Assembly (NCBI GenBank): GCA_029204225.1
Contig: CM055093.1
Span: 24,471,912 to 24,535,911, forward strand
Length of the DNA: 64,000 nt
Direction of reading: 5' to 3'
Source of the DNA: Diphasiastrum complanatum
Taxonomy: Eukaryota > Streptophyta > Lycopodiopsida > Lycopodiales > Lycopodiaceae
The position numbers and the translations under genes were made by a program. The notes under the pieces are model-generated. The model had not been told where the DNA came from. It did no database searches and saw only the letters and a program-made list of their open reading frames with translations. How positions within the stretch are numbered: position 1 is the stretch's first letter; each line of letters begins with the position of its first letter. Below, in pieces: positions 58,215 to 64,000 of the stretch.

Positions 58215-58640
58215 TCTTTTGTGCCAGGGAGAGTTATGGACATTACATTCGCCGCGTCCATTTACATATACTTTACTTTATGCATAAGCAGGCCTTGGGC
58301 CCTTTTTTATTCATTAGTGACACTTAGACTATATGGTTGGCCTTTGGCCTTATTATTCATTATTAGGCCATTTGGACATATTACTGGAGAGTGGGGGCTT
58401 TTTTGGAGGGCGCACTATTGTCCCTCCCAGTTGGGCCCTAGCCACCGAAAGCTTCCTTTTAGGGCTTCCTCTTGGCTATAAGTAGGGAAACCGTGTCATT
58501 TGTTATTCAGCTGATGATATTGATCTCTCTCTTTAGTCTCCTTAATCTCTCTCTTTCCTGCTTTCTAGGGTTAAGTCTTGCTTATGTGCTGCTTTCATAG
58601 CTTAAGTCTTGCTTATGTGATGCTTTCATAGCTTAGCTCT
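58215..58640 (+). repeat. G5 3' LTR, second copy
   Basis: It follows a purine-rich gccagggagagt. 58,233-58,443 matches the LTR at 39,336-39,545. A possible TATA box (ggctataagtaggg) is at about 58,472. A 31-bp phrase (cttaagtcttgcttatgtg.tgctttcata) is tandemly duplicated at 58,573-58,636. LINE C begins at about 58,640, so the LTR end is not clear. Confidence 0.55.
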
Positions 58641-58649
58641 AGATCACCT

Positions 58650-59550
58650 GTGGCTCTATTCGTAACTCAGTCAACCATCGCTAGCTCTTCCCCTTCGTTT
58701 ACCGGTCTGTCTTTCTCATCACCTCATTCTCCATCGCAGGGCATTGCCAATACGTGGGTTCCAATATTATCTCATACACATTCCTACCTTGCTCATCATA
58801 TCCCTGTTGAACAATTACAACCTAGCAACTTATCCAACTTTGAATCTCTCAACAGCTACTTACAACACCAGTTCAAAGAAGTGTTTCAATTTATCGGAAA
58901 ATTGCAGCTACAAAACCAGACACTTCATGGAGAACTTACCAGGGTCCATCTTCAAAATAAGGATTTGCAAAGCACTATCGACATGATGAAAGAGAAAGGG
59001 ATACAGGATACTCATTCACAACAAGATGTGGAAAGTAAAATCCCATCTTTGGCAAAGGAAGTGGAAGACACTCGTACTTGGGCTTCAGTTCTTAAGCAAG
59101 CTGGTAATTCCTCTAACCAAGTTCAGCCTTCGTTAATGAATTCTACCCTAGAGAATGTTTTTACAGAACAAGAGAGAAGGGCCAAGAAGCCTCTTAATAT
59201 ACGAGTTAGGGGTATCCCTAATGGAAACAAGGCGAAAGACCTTCTTGTATCTAAACTTGCACATAATATGGAGGGATTTGACACTGCTTGGCGGAGCAAA
59301 TTTGATGATAAGGTCTTATTCATAAAGTTTCACTCCATTGAACAACGCAATGTGCTTTTTTCGAGTTAGGCTCAAACGATCTTTTATTTTTATGGATGAA
59401 GATCTAACACACACACAATGGCAAGCGCGGAAATTGGTCATTCAGGAGGCCAATGCTAGAAATCAAAGCGTGGTCTTTATTGAAGGCAACCTAAATTCTA
59501 CGATAAGATTTCACGATAGGAAATCGGGGATCCCGGGCACAACAACCTGA
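58650..59550 (+). pseudogene. LINE C ORF1
   Basis: The first frame, 58,650-59,369 (239 codons), has a Ser-rich N-terminus, a coiled coil (SYLQHQFKEVFQFIGKLQLQ, LHGELTRVHLQNKDLQSTID) and the RNA-binding phrase ERRAKKPLNIRVRGIPNGNK ... WRSKFDDKVLFIKFHS. A frameshift near 59,355 moves it to a second frame (LKRSFIFMDEDLTHTQWQAR to 59,550). ORF1 proteins coat LINE RNA. The TGA at 59,548 is in frame with the endonuclease that follows. Confidence 0.8.
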
Positions 59551-60402
59551 GATCCCCCTCAACCATTACGAATTGGTTTTTGGAATTGTAACGATGTGCT
59601 CTCATCTTCTTCGGCAGGGGATTTTCACTCCTTTTTACAGAAATGTGATATTTTGCTCTTGGCAGAGACTCATGAATCATTGTATCGACCTCTTCCAACC
59701 ATTCAGGATTACTCATGGTATTCAGCGTACATGCCTTTCTTAAGAGGAAAAACCACACGTGGCTCTGGTGGTGTTGCATGTCTTACCAAGGAAGTTTTTC
59801 GTACTCATTTCAGGCTACTCAAAAGTGATCCATTTGTACGATTTATTTGGTTACAGTTTTTTGGTCACTTCTTAGGGCTACCTCAAGATCTCTTTATAGC
59901 AGTTTGTTATTTTGCACCTCAAACATCAGCTTTTGCAGATTATGGTGGTGACCCCTTCCAGGCTCTTTCCGATGATATAGCCAGCTTTTCACAGCACGGC
60001 CTTATTTTATTAGCAGGCGATTTTAATGCTCGCACCAGCACCCAGCAGACAAAGTTTCATGCAGACAGTGATTTCCTACATATTCAGGTTCAGGATGTGG
60101 GTTTGGACAGGACCTCTTAGAATGTAGATACCCCAGCTACACACTTTGGAGAACAGTTGATTGGACTTGCAGAAGCTCACTCTTTAGCCATTCAAAATGG
60201 CCTTTCTCGATGGCCATCATCATTAGTTTTTACCTGCCATCCGCACGGTGGTGGACACAGCGTTGTTGACTACTTCATTGGCTCACCAGCCTTAATTCCA
60301 TTTCTTCATATTTTTCATATTATGCACCCTACCATCTCTAATCACTCTCTATTGCTCCTGTCTCTTGGCCATGCTACTCTTGGTACTGTTACGACTCCGC
60401 AT
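59551..60402 (+). pseudogene. LINE C endonuclease
   Basis: Starts LRIGFWNCNDVLSSSSAGDF directly after the ORF1 stop, then LLLAETHESLYRPLPTIQDY, FIAVCYFAPQTSAFADYGGD and ILLAGDFNARTSTQQTKFHA. After a stop at 60,118 come HPHGGGHSVVDYFIGSP and SNHSLLLLSLGHA (the SDH-like final block). Apart from the 60,118 stop the domain is almost complete, so this LINE copy is younger than LINE D. Confidence 0.8.
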
Positions 60403-61429
60403 TAAAATGGCCAAAACCATAAAGCCATTGATGTTGACTCCCTAAGTATAGACTTTCTAAAACCTATCGCCCATATTGTTGCTCCATACATCTCTTACGT
60501 TTTTAACCAATCTGTTATTTTTGGCCTTCCCACACCTTGGTGTACTAACCTTTTGCACCCTATACTTAAGGCTGGTGATCCTATGAATGTAGACAACTAT
60601 CGTACTATTATGATCAGCCACACTATGGCTAAGCTTTATGGTTCGGTTATGCAGTCTATCATCAGCGCTCATGCAGAGACAAAGGAGTTATATGCTATGG
60701 GACAGGCAGGTTTTAGAGCAGGCCACAACAGACCAAATATTCATACTGAGATGTTTCATTGAGGCGGCGAAGTTCAGGAAACAGAGAGTCTATTGCTGCT
60801 TTGTGGACTTTCGCAAAGCATTTGATTCAATTCCGCGACACTTGCTGCTCCAGCGTTTGGCATTCCTTGGTTTCTCATAGGAGATCATTGCTGCTATCAT
60901 CACATTATATGAGAGAGTTCTGGCCAGATTTCGTGACGGAAATGGATGGTCTTCATATATTCATAGTACGGTCGGCGTAAAGCAGGGATGTCCTTTATCA
61001 CAACCCTTTTTGTTTTATACATTGACGACCTTGAGCGGATCATTCGAGAAGGTGGGGATGGCTCTCCTCTAGCAGATATTGTTATCCCTATCCTTCTTTA
61101 TGCGGATGATGTGGTTTTACTATCTAGTTCAGCTGCAGGACTTCAGCGACATCTGGATGCCTTGTATACTTTCTGTCAGATATGGAGGCTAATGGTGAAC
61201 ATTAGTAAGACTAAGGTTATGGTGTTTAACACCAACAGGCAGCATATGAGAGACACTAAGTTCTATTTTGATGGACAGCCTCTAGAGATAGTGGCGTCTT
61301 ACACATACCTGGGTGTTCTCTTTTCTGGCCCATTGCTTTCGTTTAGACCAGCTGCATTGGCTAGGCTCCGCAAGGGGCGTTCTGCTGTTGTTCAGATGGA
61401 GAGGTTTTCCTCTACTTATTATGTGCATG
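60403..61429 (+). pseudogene. LINE C reverse transcriptase, truncated
   Basis: Phrases in order: FGLPTPWCTNLLHPILKAGD, VDNYRTIMISHTMAKLYGS, MGQAGFRAGHNRPN, then a frameshift near 60,745. Next come YCCFVDFRKAFDSIPRHLLL, a stop and frameshift, and ADIVIPILLYADDVVLLSSS with the catalytic YADD near 61,098. SYTYLGVLFSGPLLSFRPAA and MERFSSTYYVH precede the G4 insertion. Confidence 0.85.
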
Positions 61430-61787
61430 TGTTACGAGCTCGTAACCAGTGCCGAACCCTAGAGAACACAGATAGGTCAGATACCACAGTCAGGGTCGTG
61501 TCCAGTGTACATGACCAACAGGGCAAGACAGTGTGAGTAGTGTGCCCCAGCACGGTCCATAGCCATGGCGGGTCTAACACAGCCTAGGGACCCTGTCAGC
61601 AGGATAGGGCCCCCAGTTGGGTCCCGACGTGCAGTCGGCCACGTCAGTGCCACGTGGCCGACACTTGGCAGTTGCATGCTACCAGTCCTCACACTGGGCT
61701 AGGAGGGGCTTACTCTATATCAGGGAGTAGGCAAGGTTGGGTGGATCAGTGAGTGTTTGCCCTACTGTGGTGTTAGGATCTATTACA
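61430..61787 (+). repeat. G4 5' LTR
   Basis: 358 bp, TGTTACGAGCTCGTAACC to ggatctattaca, matching both G3 LTRs. The 16-bp palindrome at its tip is intact. Confidence 0.95.
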
Positions 61788-61788
61788 C

Positions 61789-61800
61789 TGGTATCAGAGC
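61789..61800 (+). other. G4 tRNA-Met primer binding site
   Basis: tggtatcagagc, one base after the LTR end. Confidence 0.9.
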
Positions 61801-62589
61801 CATCTCCATCCTAGGGAGTTCAGGACAGCAGTAGAGAAAGCTATCAGAAGATAGGAAAGATTTCTCAGATTCTCAGAGAGGAATAGAGGAGGATCGCTGT
61901 AGGAGCAGCCTTCAAACTTCTGATTTCCACTGAGAAATCACAGTAGCAAGGAGCCAGATTCCAAGTGTAGGTAACTCGCTGAAAAAAACAGCTGTTTCTC
62001 ACTGAGTTCAAAGGATTCTCTATAGTTTTCCCAGCGAAATTAGAGTAGGAAGAAGCCAGCACCTTCATCGCTGTACAGTTAAAGACCTACATCCGATTTC
62101 CAGGGAAAAAGCTACTGGTTCTCAGCGAGTTAGAAGCCAAAAAAGAGGAGCAGGGCCAGCGCTGCCAGTGCTTCTGAAAATATGGTTTTTCAACAAGTTT
62201 TTGAGCCCCAACGTCAGAGATTTGGAGCAAGAGGATTCCTACCAGATCGGCGAGTAGGAGACTTCTGAAATTTCAGAATTCAGAAGGGTTTTTGGACTTC
62301 AGATTTGCCTTTTTGTGGACAAGTTGGATTGCAATCAGACCAGCGAGCTACTATCCTCAAAAAACCGGGAAATTTAGCACCGTTTTGAAGCCTCAAACTG
62401 GCATTTTTCGGAACAGCAGGTCTGAAATTTTGGGGAAAAGAGCTGAAAGGGTTCCTCTTCATTCTTTCTTTGGAAGTACAGTCCTCAGAAACAGCTAAGT
62501 CATCTTTCCTTTCCCTTGTACAGTTGTAAATTAGTCTTTTAGACTTTTTTTCCTTCAGAAGTTAAGGTAGCTCTCTTTCAGTTTCGAAG
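61801..62589 (+). other. G4 untranslated leader
   Basis: About 790 bases with no long frame; partly alignable with the G3 leader, with more change than the LTR or gag. It includes a tract near the end, cttttagactttttttcctt, that is shared with G3. Confidence 0.8.
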
Positions 62590-64000
62590 ATGACCACTCC
62601 TCAGGGACCTGATCAACCCCAGGAGAGAGGCTTCGACGAACTTGAAACAGAAGCCTTGGCTTACAGAAAAGGGAAGGAACCCATGGAAGTAGAAGAACAG
62701 GAACAGTTCGCCGAAGAACTCGACGAACTGGTTACCAAGGAGCAGTTCCTCCAATTGGTAACAGAGGTGGATGAACTGAAGCTGGCATTAGCCAATTTCA
62801 AGTCCAGTGTGGACAACTCGTTCGCTGAACTCAAAAACTTGATTTTGAGCTCTGCGAAAGGAAGCCTTCCCTCCACTTCTCAGTTATCCCCTTCTCCACT
62901 TCCATCAGTTTCGGGTGAGACTTTACGGTCTCACCCCAGTGTTTTTAAAGATTTAAAGCCTCCTACTTTTAATGGGGAAGAGAAGGATAGAAATGCAGAT
63001 ATTCTACAAACCTTCCTCAGCAAATGGAAGAACATTCATGCTCTTAAACAGACCCCTGACCATTTGCAAGCAATTGAGGCCAGTCTTTCTTTAGGGCCTA
63101 TGGCCTATAAGTGGTGGTTAAATCTCCAGGAGACTGGGCAGACTCCCCGGTCATGGAAAGCTTTTGAAGAAGCTTTCCTAAGAGAATTTCTACCAGAGAA
63201 TGAACTTGATAGAGCCTGGGAAGCCTGGGAAAGAACAGTAATGGACAAGTCCCTCATCCAATATATCTCGCAGTATCGAGAGGCAATTTTAAAGATTAAA
63301 AATATTTATGACTATCAAAAAATCAGGGGATTTGTCCATGGCCTCAAAGATGAATATAAAGTAGAGGTCCAGAGAAACTCACCTACTACCCTTGAGCAAG
63401 CTCTCAGATATGCTCAAATCTATGATGATTCAGTGGGTAGGAAGAGAGCGAGACAACAACCACTTTTTGAGCAGCTTCCTCAGAAAGACTTTCAATTTAA
63501 AAAGAAATTTTTAAAAAGAAAGAAAGAAGATAAATTTAAAGGTGAAGCTCCTCAGAAACGCCCTTCACTCATACAGCCCTTAAAACCAGATGATTTTGAG
63601 AAAGCCAAACAAGAACGTTTGTGCTTTGTGTGTATGGGCAAGGGACACACAGTCAGACAGTGTCCCAAGGGGCCTTTCACTAAAAAAGATAAGAAAGATA
63701 AAAAACAAGTTCATCTTGTTCAGACTATATGTTTCCCCAGTGACTCGGCAGCTTCCGAGATCAAAGTGTATCATGAAGATCATGAACACTGTTGCCAGCT
63801 GACCTCTGCAATGCTAGCGAGACCCTTCAGCTTTGGGCCGCATGACCTAGTACGTATGCATGGGAAAGTTGGTAACCAGTCAGTAAGAGTCATGGTTGAT
63901 GATGGGGCAACCCATAATTTCATCAACCACACCCTGGTTAAAAAGCTTAAACTACCAGAAGTACCTAGTCAGCATAGGTACATAGTTTCATTAGCTAAGG
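62590..64000 (+). CDS. G4 gag-pol polyprotein, N-terminal 470 codons
   Basis: ATG at 62,590, open to the window edge. Gag has MTTPQGPDQPQERGFDELE, an acidic segment (EQEQFAEELDELVTKEQF), the capsid phrase ASLSLGPMAYKWWLNLQETG and the zinc knuckle [14 protein letters not shown] (about 63,619-63,660). Then comes the protease region with [13 protein letters not shown] (about 63,892), with DDGA where many relatives have DSGA. At the place where G3 has a TAG stop (WEA*), this copy reads WEAWERTVMDK, so its frame is intact so far. It could encode functional Gag. Confidence 0.9.
   Translation, partial: MTTPQGPDQPQERGFDELETEALAYRKGKEPMEVEEQEQFAEELDELVTKEQFLQLVTEVDELKLALANFKSSVDNSFAELKNLILSSAKGSLPSTSQLSPSPLPSVSGETLRSHPSVFKDLKPPTFNGEEKDRNADILQTFLSKWKNIHALKQTPDHLQAIEASLSLGPMAYKWWLNLQETGQTPRSWKAFEEAFLREFLPENELDRAWEAWERTVMDKSLIQYISQYREAILKIKNIYDYQKIRGFVHGLKDEYKVEVQRNSPTTLEQALRYAQIYDDSVGRKRARQQPLFEQLPQKDFQFKKKFLKRKKEDKFKGEAPQKRPSLIQPLKPDDFEKAKQERLCFVCMGKGHTVRQCPKGPFTKKDKKDKKQVHLVQTICFPSDSAASEIKVYHEDHEHCCQLTSAMLARPFSFGPHDLVRMHGKVGNQSVRVMVDDGATHNFINHTLVKKLKLPEVPSQHRYIVSLAK

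Larger units (their letters stand above)
58641..61429 (+). mobile_element. LINE C, interrupted by G4
   Basis: A plus-strand L1-type LINE with ORF1, endonuclease and most of the RT, collinear with LINE B. At 61,429 it is cut in the RT thumb region (MERFSSTYYVH) by the LTR of G4. In LINE B the same phrase continues with VQDPATRC. The remainder should lie right of the window. Confidence 0.9.
61430..64000 (+). mobile_element. G4: chromovirus of the G3 family, 5' part
   Basis: A plus-strand element with 5' LTR, primer site, leader and open gag-pol frame, running off the window. It is inserted into LINE C at 61,429/61,430. The base tract left of it, gcatg (61,425-61,429), is the predicted target duplication. 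Confidence 0.95.

Overview
The window is nuclear DNA from a land plant. Genes have GT-AG introns and are very sparse, and almost everything else is layered plant-type transposon debris: Ty1/copia elements, Ty3/gypsy chromoviruses primed by initiator tRNA-Met, L1-type LINEs and many long CT/GA microsatellites. A relic of a HUH-endonuclease gene, of a kind I associate with non-seed plants and algae, hints at a fern or other non-seed plant. The species cannot be fixed from sequence alone.

Layout. 0-6.7 kb: a terminal exon of an unrecognised basic protein (610-758, +), a diverged tandem repeat, otherwise nothing recognisable. 6.7-10.1 kb: two direct copies of a repeat enclose a decayed HUH/Rep-type gene (-) and a 130-bp CT tract. 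10.1-18.3 kb: an old minus-strand Ty1/copia element with both LTRs. It appears to be interrupted by a foldback structure and by the 3' end of a second copia family. 18.4-23 kb: no recognisable gene. 23.3-29.3 kb: the one substantial host gene (-), eleven exons encoding the C-terminal 854 residues of a WDR6-like WD40 protein. Its 5' exons are not visible. 29.6-35.4 kb: LINE fragment, then rearranged chromovirus fragments. 36.2-41.1 kb: three copies of a 1-kb repeat (called R1 here) rich in the motif GCATGTCA; two form a large hairpin and the third interrupts a chromovirus gag. 41.6-47.1 kb: two LINE copies. 47.1-48.1 kb: a chromovirus 3' end whose LTR region received a complete chromovirus (called G3, 48,129-54,442, - strand, TSD TAGGG). 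54.5-58.6 kb: an unexplained 246-codon ORF, an inverted copia junction and another chromovirus 3' end. 58.6-61.4 kb: a LINE into which a second copy of the G3 family (called G4, +) has inserted. G4 runs off the right edge with an open gag-pol frame.

The transposons give a relative order: LINEs and older chromoviruses first, then G3/G4 on top. The exact splice-phase agreement of all ten internal introns argues that the WDR6-like gene was recently or still is functional. By comparison with related proteins about a third of its N-terminus should lie upstream, in the direction of the transposon pile. It is therefore either split by an intron of more than 34 kb or truncated. Names such as R1, G1-G5, copia-1/2 and LINE A-D are labels used only in this annotation.
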